Positions 26,701 through 41,800 of a stretch of DNA of 64,000 nt are shown piece after piece; within the stretch, counting starts at the first letter, position 1, and every line of letters starts with the position of its first letter. Under the pieces are notes generated by a model, which saw only the letters and a list, made by a program, of their open reading frames with translations, ran no database searches and was not told where the DNA came from. This DNA is from Megalonaias nervosa (Eukaryota; Mollusca; Bivalvia; Unionida; Unionidae): assembly GCA_016617855.1 (NCBI GenBank), contig JAECUM010011111.1, positions 1 through 64,000 on the forward strand. The letters run 5' to 3'. A program made the translations under genes and the position numbers.

Positions 26701-29700
26701 TTAGATGGAAGGTATGAAAATCAGTCTAGTATCAGAAGAGGCCAACATGGTGGCGGCAAAGCTTAACTTTAATGTCACATGCACCTGCCTAGTATAAAAA
26801 TTCATAAAAAAATAATACATGAGTGAGGTCAAAAAGGTCCATATTTTTTATAGGTATTATAAAGCACAACATAATCATATTACACACTTGACCTGACAAC
26901 TCTACTGAAGTTCTTAGAATAAAATTTTTATGCACCCTTACCCCTATTGTATCCATGCATTTTTCACATCTGAAGGCCATTTTTGACAGCATATTTCCCT
27001 GGGTGATACTTTTGAAAAACATTGTGTACTAAATAGCTTGATGCAATTCAGAATAGTTGTCATCCAAGCCGTTTTTGAGATATTCTGCTTGCCTTGAACC
27101 CATGTGTCTACTGCTGTAGGTGGCTAGCTCTACTTTCTAGCCGACTATTGGTATTTCTCTGGATACATATTGTGCAGTGACTATGGGAGGTGAGATCAAG
27201 TTGAATTGATTGTGGGCCTTTTATGGCAGCATTTGAGGTGTTTTAGACCATTCACCAAATTGTCATTTCTGACATAAAGTCTCGTTTGTTGGGTGCTTTT
27301 CATACATTTGGAAGTATTAACTTTGGCAGTCATATTTAGTCTATAATGATACACAGAACCTGCGAATTCCATGTAATCAGTTCTTGTAGGGATGGAGCCA
27401 GAAACTAATTTGATGAACAGTATCTAAAAAGAAACAACTCAGCTTATTATGTACTAATTATCATAATTCTTTTTTTATATCATAAATTCTTGTGTCATCC
27501 ATTATGCCATGTTACATCCCAAAATTTGTTATTTCAGAATTGTTTTGGTCTGAATATATTATATGCTTCCCCATGTTTGTTTCCACTAGAAAAAATTAGG
27601 TAGATGGACATTCTTTAGTATTATTATTAGTGCTGTTATTATTATTATTATTATTAGTAGTAGTAGTAGTAGTAGTAGTAGTATTTTTAATAGTAGTAGT
27701 AGTAGTAGTCATAGAAGTGGTACTTGTATTTAAGCAGGATGTCCTTTGAATAAAAGATTTTCATTTGTAAATATTATTATATTTATGATTTTCTATTGTT
27801 ATAATTAGTAAGTGTATAAAGTTATGAGGTCGTCATTTAATGAAATAAAGAAAATATGCCATTGCAATAAATATGCAGTATTTAGATAAATAGATTGAAC
27901 AAACTTGTTTTGTTTATTTTTATTTTTGTCGGTTAGGGTATTGCGCATTATTTTTTGTTGATTTTGAAAACTGAGCAGTTAGTAATTTTATTTCAAGCCT
28001 GTAAATTGACAGATGTTAATATTAAAGATATTAATTCTTAAAAAGAAGAAAAAAAGGGAGCTTCGGGGATTTGAACTTGGTGTGACAATTTAGCAGAGTA
28101 ATGCTATACCATTTGAGCTATTGAAACTTGCATTGTTCAGTCTGTATATCATGCAGATGAACATTTCTTCCAAGCAGATTTATATAACAGCAGACTATCC
28201 CTTGTTGCTTGGCCAGTTAATGCTTTAATTTTAAAGAATTAATATTGTTGCTATATGAAGAAAGACCCAGTTAACAAAATTTATTGAAAAACTACGCTGG
28301 TGGAAACTGTTATTTCCATCTCGAAATTGACAGATTGAGTTAAAGATTACATGTACAGAATTAATAGTAATAGTGAGTGAATTAAATGTAGCAAACGGTA
28401 TCGTGATGGAAATGAAGAAAACCGCCTTTAATTTATGCATAAAATAAATAATATCTATGTACTTAACCTATTATTTATAGCATGCTGTTGCAGAAAATTG
28501 GCAATGTAAGAATACAATTCCATTTAATGTTTATTCCACGTAGTCTTTCATTACATATAGTTCTAAATGCTCCTTCAGCACCTCTTTGAAAAAATCGTGT
28601 TCCGAAGGCAACTCAGAAAGAATGAAGAAAGAGAGAAATGAAGGGATAACATTGTTTTTAAAATATTTGAATAGTTATTATTCCTGGAATTTTTTTAATA
28701 TAATAATGAAAGAAATAATATAGCGCACTCTAGAAATGCGGGTCTTATTGCTCATGTGTAGCGAAACGTAGGCAGCTACCTTGCAACAGGGAAAACAATG
28801 ATAATGATACATGGACAGCAAAATTGAAGAATTTTTTTAGTTTTTAGCGATTAACGCAAATGTGCTCACATAAGTTAATATAAGAACCCAAAAAGTTTCA
28901 TAAAAATTAATCAGTCAGTGTAAATACCTTGTTTGAGCAAGCCTGTGTTTAGATCTTATTTCTAGTTCAAGTTGTTCAAATGTAGCATTTTCTCTTAAAT
29001 TTCCCATACCAGCCCATGTTCAAAGTCATGTTTAGGTATGAAAAAGAAATTTATATGCATATTTAATGCAGAATAAGGTGATTTATACATTGAATAATAC
29101 AATGAAACACAGAGTTGTGATATTTACAAGAATATTTTTCCCCATAAAATTGGGGGCAAAAAATGGCCCTTATTCAATAGAGTCCTTTGACCTGGTACAG
29201 TAAAACCTGTCTTGAGAGACCACTGCTATGAGAGACCACCTGTCTTAAGAGACCAGGTTCTCCATGTACAGATTTATTGATTATATAGTGTTATGACCTG
29301 TCATGAGAGACCACCTGTCTTGTGAGACCATTATTTTTTGGCAGAAGGGGTGGTCTTTCAAGGCAGGTTCCACTGTACTCGGATTTGCATTGCTAGTCGC
29401 ACAAGTACACAAATCTCACAACCCACATTTTCAAATGTTGTAGTAAAAAACAAAACATGGACTGAAAGTTGTATACCGGTTGTAATAAGAGTACAAAAAT
29501 GAAAGAACACAAAATTGTCTCTCTCTCTCCCTCTCTCTCTCTTGTGAACAGCTACTGGGGTTTTGTTGTATCACGTGACTACCACATTGATGTGCTCTCT
29601 GCTTGATGAATCTGACTGGTCAGATTGCTGTGACAGCGAATGGTTTCTTGTTGTTCTCAAAATAAATACGTTGAGAATTATATGTTCTTTCTGGTTGTTA

Positions 29701-32700
29701 CAAAATGTATCCGACTTTCAATTAATATAATTGATTTTTTGTACAACAACATTAAAATGGAGTTTGTTGTTGATATCACATGACTATTGGACTTCTGATG
29801 TAGTTGTTTGAGATTTGTGAAGTCATGTGACCAGTAATACAAAGGCGACTACAGGGTCAGGTTTCATCTGTGCTGTAGTTTCGTCTGGTCTTTAAGCGGA
29901 TTAAAGAGATAACGATTGTATACTTGCTATTTCTGAGAAAATAAATCATTTTCCTATTGCTTTCATGCAGGTATAAGTCATAATAACATTATTTAAATTT
30001 TCTAGGCCCTCTGGTAAGCGACTACCATATGCCACTACCACACGGTGGTGGCAGATTCTAAATTTTATATATGCAATTGCTCTGACTGCACTCCACAACC
30101 TAAATGTCCAAATGTGAAAAATGGGGTGGAATATTCGGAGGAAACCCACATTGGAAAACGGACTGCTATTTGTTGTAAGCCAAATTTTTTTGTCCAAAAT
30201 ATCGAATATCTGAGCTAAACATTGGTTTTGAGGTCTTAAATAGAACGCAGGAGAAATGGGAACTTGTATTATATATATTAAAAAATGATACTAGCTCCTG
30301 TATCAGTACAGGTTTGAGGACTGGTTTTTCAAATTTACAATTTATCGATTTTACAGAAATGTCAGGCCTTGTTTATGCAACAATACATTATATACTTTTC
30401 AAGGTCTTTTGTCAAAATTTAAATCAGCCCTTATGTATATGTTTTGTGAATGAATAATTTTTAATGAAATCGTATTAAGGAGTTTAGGTTGTTTGAAAAA
30501 TCTTGTTTGGGATTTTATTGTCACAGATAAATTCAGGGTTAAACATTTTCATTGCAAGATAAGATTATAATACTTTGCTTTTATTGTTTTTGTTTTTTTT
30601 CATGCTATGATAGTAGAAGTTTAAGTCGGATAACATATATATATTGCTATAGAATTCTTTAACATTAAAGGTTTGAAAGGAAACAAAACTAATTAATGTT
30701 CATTATGTTGTTTCCACATAGCAACATAAAGCATGGAAGCAAGTAAAGTTATAAATTTTATTCTGCACATTGAAATGACTTTACATGCCAAATTATAGGA
30801 ATATAGTCAAACTTGTTTCATGTGATACATTTTTTGGAGAGTCTTGAAAGAGAAACATCTTTAGAATATGCATGTTTTGTAATCTAAAATGTTCTTTAAT
30901 TACATTCAGTAACGGTAATATGTGAACCTTGAAAAAATTAATTTCATCGTGGAAAACCCCTGAAAATGGCCTGGAAATTTATCTTTAGAAAGCGTATGAA
31001 CCATGCTAGCTAGATATGCCATTCTTAGAAAATAAAAAAAAATCAAGGGAAAAAGTTATAATTGTTATGTGTTGGGAGTACTGCACAATGAGTGTCTTGA
31101 GCCACATGCTTTTATTTTTCCAAATACATGTACAGTGCTTTAAGATGAATATGTTTATGAGGGCAGTGGGGTGACCTGTCCAACCTATTTAGTTTATTGA
31201 CTTAAACTCTAATTTAAAAACAAACCAACAAAAGTTTCATGAAAGGAATATTGCTGTATTTGGCAAAATGATGGAAACTGATTGGAAAATAAAGTATGGG
31301 TTGTGAAAACTTTTGTTTCTTTTGAATGAATAGAAAACAGTCTAGCTTTTTTTAATGTCAGGAGCAGTAATAAGGAGTTTTTTTGGATTTTTGGACAACA
31401 TAGATTTGACCAAACCATTATATGTGAGTTCTACAACATTGGAGATAGAACATATTTGATGCATTTTAGCAAGGTACTGAACCAGTGTATGAAGAAAAGT
31501 GAGAATTTATTTACATCAGTAGAGATATATTTGCTTTTGAGATTGAAATTGGTGATATATATTAATGACATTAAAAGCATAGGTTGATAATTATTTTGAT
31601 CCTTCTGTTTCTGCTGCTGATAGTAAATAAGTGTTACCTTTGGTAAATAAGAAAGGTGTTGGTAAATTTAAGAATTCAGCTTATCGTAAGATATATCTGA
31701 ATGTATGGCTTTAGGAAACAAGATGTGCAGAAGGCAGTTATATGGAAGGACATGGCACGGGCACGTATGCTTCACATTGAAATGTTCCTGAAAGGTACAG
31801 TACATGCAATGGAAATGGTGCCAAAGCAGTGTTTTGGGGATCAAAGTACAGTCAATAATAAAATCCCATGATCATTCATCAGGATTATGCATGCTGAGTC
31901 AACTGCCATCATCTTTAGTTCTATTCCATTTTATTCGTTCAAGAATCTAATGTCAGCGCTATATTGTGTATACAATTAGATATATTGAAGTTCACACAGT
32001 TGCTACTGTCTTCCTCAACATTCGTTGTGCAGGCAATTCTTCATTGGGATTCTTCAGTTTCCATTGAACAAACTTTACTCAGGGGTTTTTCATATCATTC
32101 GGTCGGGGAGTTTCACAGCCCAGTTGTAACCTTTGTATGATCCTGTTGTTCTCCTACAGTTCCCACGGTATCACTCACTGACAGGATGAACTGAAATTCA
32201 TCAGTAACATCTGACAGTCCCTCTAGGCAAAACATGTTATATTAAATTTTATTTGTTTATACATTAAAAGTTAACTGAATTTGGGTTTTTGGTGTACAAG
32301 TTCCTGTTTATGTAATTGCATAGGTGTAGTTTATACACAGCAATTGATGACCCATTCACTACCATTCCCACATTCAACAAAGTTGGCCTTAATAATGATG
32401 GGCTTATATTAATATATTACGTGCCATCAATCAAAACATTTCTAGCTCTCACATGCAGCATCTTGTTCAACAATTCTTAACTGGAATGGTGAAAGTGATA
32501 GCATGTTACATTTCTTTTGATTGCTGCTATCTCTGCCACAGTACGTACAGTGTTCAGTGGACTTCCGAATTTCTTTGCTGCTACATGTTGCTTTGCCCAA
32601 TAAAAGGGTATTTTCTTCATTCCATTGCTTTTGATTCACCCAAAAATCTAATATCAGTCCTATATTGTCTATTCAATCTATACACATTGAGTGAAGTCCA

Positions 32701-32946
32701 CATAGTTGCTACTGGCATCCCACTGAAGGAACGTTAATCATGGTTTGTATATGTGCTTTGTTGAATTAACTCCACATTGTATTTTATCATGCCATTACTG
32801 TGTCAAAAATATTTGCACAAGTGATTGCCTAGATCATAAAATAAATAGTTTAAATATTGTTTATTTGATGATGACATGTATCTAGGAAGAAATTTATGAG
32901 ATACCCCTGCAAGTCTCCAATCCACCTCTGTGTGTATATGTGTGTG

Positions 32947-33017
<71 letters not shown>

Positions 33018-36000
33018 CAAGTAGAAAGGAATGTGTGGGTCTGAGCTAATTCTAAACTTATATAACATTGCAAGTTTAACACTGAAGACCTCCTTTACCA
33101 CTCGTCTGAGTAGATAATTTTAATGCTTTTGATACCTTGATTAGTGCTATAGACAAAATATTTCAAGCATGTTTAAAGATAAATAGGTATCTTAACATAT
33201 ACTGGTCAATGCAGCTGTGATTCTACACTTGAATTCACATTTAAAATGTCATCAAAACATTTTGGAAAGCACACTACATTTGAATTCACATTTTAAGCAC
33301 CGACAAAACAATTTGGAAAGCACACTTTTTATGATATACAGCTCATAATAATCCCAAAGTACACTGTACATGATAACATTAGTCCATGAATTAACCGATT
33401 TACATGTTGCAGAGATACAGTTAATTGCTAATACAGCTCGCATTATGTGTCAACATCTGCCAACTGGGTTGTGTACCAAGCTGCGTTGTAAGGAGAAATG
33501 TGGCATGTATAGTCATGATATATTGAGAACATAACTGTGGTATTGTGGTGATGCTGAACCTTTGTCAATAATTGTGCTTTGGAAAGGGAATAAATATATA
33601 ACATTAAGCTATCAATGCATGTTGCTATATATTGGTTTGATTTTGGTCATTGGGCCCTTATTTGTAATGCATTATATCAGAAATATTGTTACAATGAAGC
33701 ATGTTAAAATGAGGGAATTAATTTGTTAAAATAAGATCATTTTCAAGATATGCTATGGAGTTTTAAACTTAGCACTTTTATGCTGTTAACTGGTGACCTG
33801 ACATTGGATTATATCTTGAAGGCGAAAGCAGAGACATTCTTTAAAAATAATGAGACTGTCCTATGGAATTTTTATGTTTAGTATGCATATGCCATTGTAA
33901 ATTCCAGCACAAAAGACCTGAGAGAATGGATTATTCTTGAACCACAATGGTTGATCAAAGCCATGAAGTCCCTCATCACTGCTGACATGTTCATTCTGAG
34001 AAAACATCCCCGAGCTTCAAAAGAGTGGCGTCAGTTTAAAGAAGAGGGAAAGCTGACACAAAAACTATTAGGTTTGTAGAATCCTAAAATGACATTGTGT
34101 TTCTTATAGCCACAATTTTGTCGTAATAGCATGTATTCATTATGAGGTACTCTTTTAAAATTTCAACTCGGCAAGTACGAAATTCGTCACATAGGATTAT
34201 TGTTTTAAAAAAGTTCATCAGTGGTTGTCTTGTTTTCTATAGATATATTTATGAATCGTTATACATATGATATGTGGATTTGTTTGTCCTCATAATGTGT
34301 TATCTTTATTAATATTAACATATCTGATATTTGCGTTTAACTAGAGATATACCGGTGGCACATGCTTCATACCAACATACTTTCAAATATTGCAGGTGAC
34401 TGCATGTTTTCAAAGAATTACTACTAATAATATTAATAGTATGATGCTTCTACAAAGCTCAGCAGTAGTTTCCTTGTTTATTTTTATAGGGATACTGATG
34501 AGTGGTTGAATATATGATATATGGATTTGATGGTCCTGATAATATGTTAGATTTATTAGTGTTATAACATTCATGAGAGTAACATTTAAGTACAAAGTTA
34601 CCTGTTGCATACACTGCATACCTAATAACTTCACCTGTCAAGAGTTTAAGGTAAACCATTGATTGGGTGTAATAGCAGTGTAATGCAATGTACAGATGAC
34701 AACAATGGAGGATGAAAAAGGTTCATTCTGTCCTTGGAATACTCTTCTTTGTCGATAATTTTAGAGATTTGGTATAAAGGGTGAGACACTTGCAAAACAC
34801 TGCTAAAGAATAAGTTTAAAAGAGATCATACTCACTTATCTGCCAGTATATGTTTATAAATATACAAAGTGGATTTTTGATTACAGTCGCTACATGTACT
34901 ACTCAGTATGACCTTGTGATTGCAGTACTGGCATGCTTAAAATATCAAACTATTTACTTACTATAATATTTGCCTACTCCACTGGCTGTTTGTTCACCCC
35001 CTCTAACATTTAAGAAAATAAAAAAACCACAATGATATAAAAAGGCAGAAAATTTAATTTCATTCATGAATTTATAATTTCTAACCCAGTTTCGCCAGGG
35101 GATCCTTAAGAGTTATGATGTTTTCATTTCAATCCAAATAGAAATTGATTTACTAAAATGGCATCTATATTTGACTAGGTTAGTCTATTGTTTTCAGAAT
35201 ACTAGAGGGATACATTTAATCATCTTTGATAAGCTCCAAATAATTCTGTAACTTTCTGTAACTATGGGAGATAATCCCATTGAACTTGTGAATTACACTG
35301 TTTGTGATATTTATTTTGTTCGGAGTTTTTTTGTTTGTTTTATTTAGGTATTCTTATGAATTGTTGAATACATGGTATATGGATTTGATGGACCTGATAA
35401 TATGTTATCTGTAATACTGTTATAACATTAAAAACACTTTGTTTTAAGTAAAAGTTACCTCTGGCACACGCTGCATACCTAATAGCTTTTGTTGTAAACA
35501 GTAGGCCAGTGATGGGGTGTAATTACATTAACATATAATGTACAAATGACAATGAAAGAGGATATAAAAGGTTCCTTTGTTTGATTTTAAGACCCTTCTT
35601 CGTTGATAATGTTAGATATTTGTCATGAAGAGTGAAAGAAAACTCTGATAAAGTGCAAAATTGTGAGTATTATACTCACTTATTAGCCAATGTATTTATA
35701 TGATATAATTGCACTGAAGTACCGTATTGTCATAGTACTGTAACTGCTGGTCAATATTAGAGACTGCTTGTGATGTCACATTGTGGGATTATGATTACAA
35801 CTGTTACTTGTACTACACATTTGAAACTTGTGAGTACAGTACCGCATTGCTAAACATAGCAAACTATTTATTTACATAGTTGAAATGTTTCGGAGGATGA
35901 CACTGAAGGTACTGATGCATTTAATTTTTGGACCAGATAATGCATGATTTATCAGTTTCAAATGGTAGTTACTTTTAATCTGGTAAATAATCATCCCAAT

Positions 36001-38739
36001 CATAAACCTTGCAGACAAAATGTGATAATATTAATTTAAAATGAACATAACTTGAGGTTCAGTGTGGTTAAATCATTAAATTGATGACAGTATTTACTTT
36101 GAACATCATTCTTAGCTGTAGTGTATATTGCACAGCAGTGAACACAATCCAGCCTTGTGATGCATCAAATCATTTGGAGATTGTTTGTTCATGTCATACA
36201 TGCATTTTACCTGATTCAATAGTTGTGTCCTGATAGGTATAGCAATTTATTTTTGCAGGTATCATTTGGAGTAAGGAGCATGACCCAGACCTGTATGCCT
36301 ACAAAACACTCATTCTGCTGTTGATGGAACAGTTGAATATTGTTGCCAGACCCAGGTTGTCCACTAAGGACAGAGATAAGGTTAAGATTCATTTCTCATC
36401 AATTTCATTTCTTTATGAGCGTTTCATATTTAAAAACAATGCAAGCAACTTTTAATTCTTAATGTCTGGACAGATTCTTCGCAGGAATAATTAATCTAAT
36501 CAAATATAAACACCCTCATCACGGAAATATTCAAGCAGAGTTTAGAAATTTAGATGGTTTTGGATCGCTAATAACATTTCATGATGTTTTATTTTTCTGT
36601 GTAGAGCTCAGATGAAATTTAATGATGTTAAGCATGATGACATTATTTTATTGCACTTTACAAAACTTTGTAATATTAAAAATAGAGCATATATATACAC
36701 ACACACACATACCTAGACTGCACTCAGTGTCCAGTTATATAATTTGCTGACTATGTAATATCATTTTTTAATCACCTCAACCCTTCTGCAGGAGCTTCAG
36801 CTGAACATGTGTACTTGTGGGCATTCACCTATCTTTTGTGATGGTTCAGTGCTATATTCATGTAGCCTAATCTGTTTAGAAGGTTGATGACAAGAAAATA
36901 AAAGGTGTCATTTGAGAGGGAAATAATGTAAGCTGATGATCTGAGTTGATTTATGCTGAAAAAGCAGCTCCATGTCCTGGATTATAGGTCATGCATGTCT
37001 TATATACATTGAGTACCAACTATTTCAGTAACAGCCGTAATATTTTAGAATTTGATTGCATACGCCTTTAAATAGTGATCCTTCTCTTATTCCTGTTTCA
37101 AGCCCTGTCCCCCATGCCCCACTGTTACTTGTGCCATAAAACTCCAAAGAAATCATCATTTAGTCACTATAAACCTGTCTCAGTCTGTAAGTGATTCGAA
37201 TCCTACTTGATTTAATTATTTTCAGACCCACACCATTACTAACCCCGGTACATTATAATAATGTGCTAGGTCTAGTTTTTAAGTATTCATGCAGACTTTA
37301 ATAAATGTTTCAAACATCTCACACAAAATTAAAGTTTCTTCTCACACCTAATAATTATCTAAGTCCCCAAGTCGCCAAGAGATTTCATTTAGAAATGTTT
37401 TGTTACATCTTTTGCATATTGGCACTGTCACCTGTTATATCCGATACAAAGAGATTGAAACAAAAATTATTGACTAGTGGTAATTTAGTTAAAAATCATC
37501 CATATACTTGTATGTCTTTCTCAAATAATTGGGTTTCATGTTTTTGGTGTTATGGTTGTTGCCTTTTGTTCATATGAGAGATTCATTGAATTTGTCATCA
37601 TTTATGTACTTCGCAGTTAATTGTATTTGCAGGTAGAGGATTTCTTTCTTGCCCCATGTATGCTTCGTGCAACAACACCAAGGGATGTTATTTCCCCAGC
37701 AACAAAACCTGAGGTTCAGAGCTCATCAGTCCTTTGCTTTGTCTTTACGGAGATGTTTCTACCATCCCCTATTTTTCACAGGCTCCTTGCTGTCTGTGTT
37801 GCAAAGTGGCCCATACTCAAGAAGAGGGGAACTAATCAGATATTCTGTGGCTGCTGTGTTTTTGAAATCAACCATCTTTACAGACTGACTCTGTATTTTA
37901 AAAGCTATGTTATTTTTGCAAGAATTACACTAGCAGCAGCAAAACACCAGACACTAGATGCAAAAGTCTGCATCCCAGTCAGAGAGTTTCTAAATTACAA
38001 TCTTTACAGAATTCTTGGAAACCTGAACCAGAACTTGAAATTTGAATTGTTCATTCAGTGCCATTGTCCTGAATCTGTTGGTGACTGTTTGGATAGTTTG
38101 TTTCGTGTGAAAGATCTAAACAGTGTTGCAGAGTTGACCTGCCGTTACCATGATGATCGCAGTGTTGAATCAAACTCCCTCCTGAAATACTGGTTTCAGA
38201 ATGAGGTAATTTCTTAAATTCTTCCTCCTTGTAGTCTGAATATAATACTTCTTTAATACAAACAAAAACTTGTATAGGTAGACTACCATATCACAGTTCA
38301 TATTGGTTTAAATGTTTCCATATCAGTATTTTAACCTTAACTGTATGGATCAATTTTTGCTAACTAAAATTATTAATTGATGTTATGAAAGTAATCCATA
38401 ACTGGTTGCTTGTGGTCAGTCGCAGTTGAATAATCCTGAGTCAGATCTCAGACACGTGTTGACATCATCTGCATGTAAAAGTTGGTCATTACTTGTTCTT
38501 AATCTGCAAACTTGTCTCTCACAATTGCTATGTACATGATCCATCAGATTGTTTTCTTCAACATATACAGAAACACAGCTGATAGAACATGTTATTTATT
38601 TTTTTTAAAGTACAAAATATAAACGTTTTCACTGGGCAGTTTGAGTTGATTGTCGGTATCACATGCATTGTTCATGTCATTTTACATATTACAATACAAT
38701 CATTTTATTGATGTACACTTGCAAATGTGGAGCACTAAG

Positions 38740-38813
<74 letters not shown>

Positions 38814-41800
38814 TTAGATAAATAATCTGCAGCACACAAAAGATCTGACCAATACAGTTGGAAGCAAAAGTTAATGTTTAATCAATAGCAAAATGTCGAT
38901 AGTGAAGGTCAAGTACTGTAAAATTTTAGGAAGTAAAGTTTGCAATAAAAGACCTTGAAAAGTATGTTATTAACTGCATTTATGGAAAAGTAATATAATA
39001 ATTTCATTACAGTGTTAAGTAGTAATATATTTGTTGCTTGTACTTTCCTTTCTAACCACTGGTAGCATCTCCCAGATTTATGATGTTAATGATTTTTTTA
39101 CCATACTCAACACATGGCCAGGTAACTGATAGATCACTAATATGAGGCTGGCCAACAGTCCAGAAATAGCCAAGGACCATGAGTAAAGTATAACAAAGCC
39201 TGGCACATGCACTGGTACAGATACTCTAGTTAGTAGTCTTTACGTCTAGCTAAAGTGATAGCTTTCAGAATTAATTGTTTGTAATACAGTGTCATGTGTT
39301 GTGTATATTGAATTGTGCATAGCTAAGGAAGTTATATTTATTTTTTTGTCATCTATGTCCAATAGTATATCCCTGAATGATCCACAGTTAGCTGACTTGT
39401 GAACTTAAAACACCACCCGTGCCATCACCTTTGACAATAGGGCTGAAAAAAAAATGGGTAATTTTAAACGATTTTGTCTGCAATTTAACAGCTAGTAACA
39501 TTTCATGAAATCTTGTAAAGCTGCATAAAACTACAAAACAATTGTTCTGAAAAGAAATATGTGTTAACACTTGCACTATAAATATCGAAAGAAAGAAGTC
39601 AGCATATCGATAGAAATATATAATTAGTACTATTCATTACAAACATTATGTTATAACTGAGGGGAGAGTAGTTGGCAACATCTTGTTTATATTACGTCTA
39701 AGTAGCTTAATTTTGCCATTTTATAATCTCATTTGGATCATGTCTACACTCATTAGGTCTATATACACTGAACTTCACTTTTAATAACTATATATTATAT
39801 GTTGTGATGGTGTAGCTTTACAGGTTAACTGTGTATAGTACATTTGAATTGGAAGAAAAAACGATTTTTAGCTCAAAGGAGCTTATGGGATGGTCTCTCG
39901 TCCTTCATCCTTCGATCAGTTAGTACAAGATTGTTATAGCTACATCTCATGGAGGATTGCCATAGAGTTTTTCACACAGATTTAACCCCATGGTTGAGTT
40001 GGATCTAAATAAATATTCTGCTGCTCAGATATCCAACATGACCACCAGAGCAGCCATCATGAAAATCTTGTTATTCATACGTCTTCTGTATGGGTAGTCA
40101 TATCAACATGGAGTTTTCACTAGATGACTTAATATGATATCTAATTGGTCCTAATTGAAAATGATGCTGATCTGAATTCCAATATGGTCATGACAACAGC
40201 CATCTTCAAAATCTTGTTATTGATATTGACATAGAATTTACAACAGAATACTTTTTTGATGTCTAGTTGATCTCTGAAAAGAAAAGGGTACTAGTTGAAC
40301 ATCCAGTATTACTGCCACAGTGACCATCTTAAAATCTTGGTATGCCTAATACTTAACGGAATTTTAGTAAATGATTTCTGCTGCTGTCTAGTTGGTCCGA
40401 AATGATAATGGTGCTGTTCAGCTATATTAACTCCTTATTGTACCTCTATTTAAATGTGATAGAAAGGTTGCTCATTTTGGTTTTATGTTTGTTATGCCCT
40501 ATCACAGAGACGAACATTTCATATGTGAAGATCACTTTAGTCTGAATTAATTTTTGCAGGATAAGTACTGTTTACAAACTATAAAAAGCTTAGCAGATGC
40601 AAGCTATGTAACCATTAATTCTGGTTAAATTAATTATAATTTATATTGTTCTAGCATTATAAGTGTACAATAATGTACATATTGAATGTAAAATACTAAG
40701 TAATATTGAATGAATTTTGTAGCAGATAATGAAAGGTGTTGAAGCATTTGTTAAAATGCACTTTGTAGCAATTTGAAATAATGGTGTGATAAGGAATAAT
40801 AATATGAAGATTTTGAATTTGATGCATTATAATGGTGAACTGATTAGTAAGTAGACTGTAAATGACATGTTTCTTCTTTGAATACATTTCCTGATCACAT
40901 TACTGTAGAAATATAAGACCTACTATCTCCCAAATCCAGCCTTCCCAAAGACTACATTTTCTTTCTGTATGATATGGACCAAGGGCAATAACTCTTGCCT
41001 ATTAGATCCCCTTGCCACCTACAGGTGGCACCAGTTTAAAGCTTTTGCTGTGAACGGATTCGATGTAGTTCACTTTGCTTCCTGAAAACAGTTGGATTTT
41101 TTTGTTATATTCATCCATCTGTTGAGGACTACATTATTTTCAGACTTATTACATCATTTTCTGTAGGTGGTATACATTATTTTTTAAAATTGTGACATTT
41201 ATGTGAATTTTCTTCACCTATGTGGATTCTGTGTTCACTGATGGCATAGTCCTCATGGTTATATTATAATAGAAAACTGTGGTTGTAGTTCATTTTTGCG
41301 CACTTTACTTACTCAACACTCCTAGGATAGCAGGTGTCTCTGACATTGTTAATGTTGTTAACTATTAGTGTTATTCTTTTTTCTTTTGTTATGCCTTTGT
41401 CATTTCAAAAGATAATGATACAGTGAAGTTTATGAAGTGCAAACAATTCAAGACCAGTGACGATTCACATGATCCATGCATCGCCTGTCCAAGTGTACAT
41501 CATCAGGTTACATGCAGAACATGCTCTAATTGGTCAGTCATTACATGGTTGACAATACAAAGGAAAAGCATCAATAAAATATGGAGCAGTGTGGAAAATC
41601 AGAGACTGAGAGTACTGACGTATTGGGTATCCATCCTAATACTGAGTCTTTGGCCAGTTTGATGGGGGACACTATTGCCTCCCATCCGGCAACAAAGAAA
41701 CGTTGAATGTTACCTACTGCAACTGTTACTTCTGGAGAAATGGAGAGAGCTGCGATCTCCTCCATCTGTCCCATCAGTGGATTTGCATGTGCGTCATTTG

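Larger units (their letters stand above)
22262..33907 (+). other. Roco intron, 11.6 kb
   Basis: Holds a SINE, a 1-kb dispersed duplication, a tRNA-like fragment, a mariner-type MITE, a small dispersed repeat pair at 31.9 and 32.6 kb and several microsatellites. No conserved coding sequence was seen. The stretches 22.3-23.4 kb, 27.9-28.0 kb and 30.2-31.8 kb show nothing I recognise. Confidence 0.75.
34072..36258 (+). other. Roco intron, 2.2 kb, built around an internal duplication
   Basis: Most of the intron is taken up by the two copies of a 0.5-0.6 kb repeat listed below. No coding sequence was recognised. Confidence 0.75.

Noticed and set aside
30020..30140. GC-richer patch with GCCACTACC...GGTGGTGGC hairpin and GTGGGTTTCCTCC word on the minus strand
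   Set aside because: It faintly resembles a common invertebrate dispersed repeat, but the match is too short to annotate with confidence.
32894..33082. Minus-strand open frame with long Ile-Tyr repeats (also the one at 10058-10243)
   Set aside because: These are translations of (TA)n microsatellites.
37305..37577. 90-codon open frame before COR exon A
   Set aside because: It lies inside a phase-supported intron and resembles no Roco segment.
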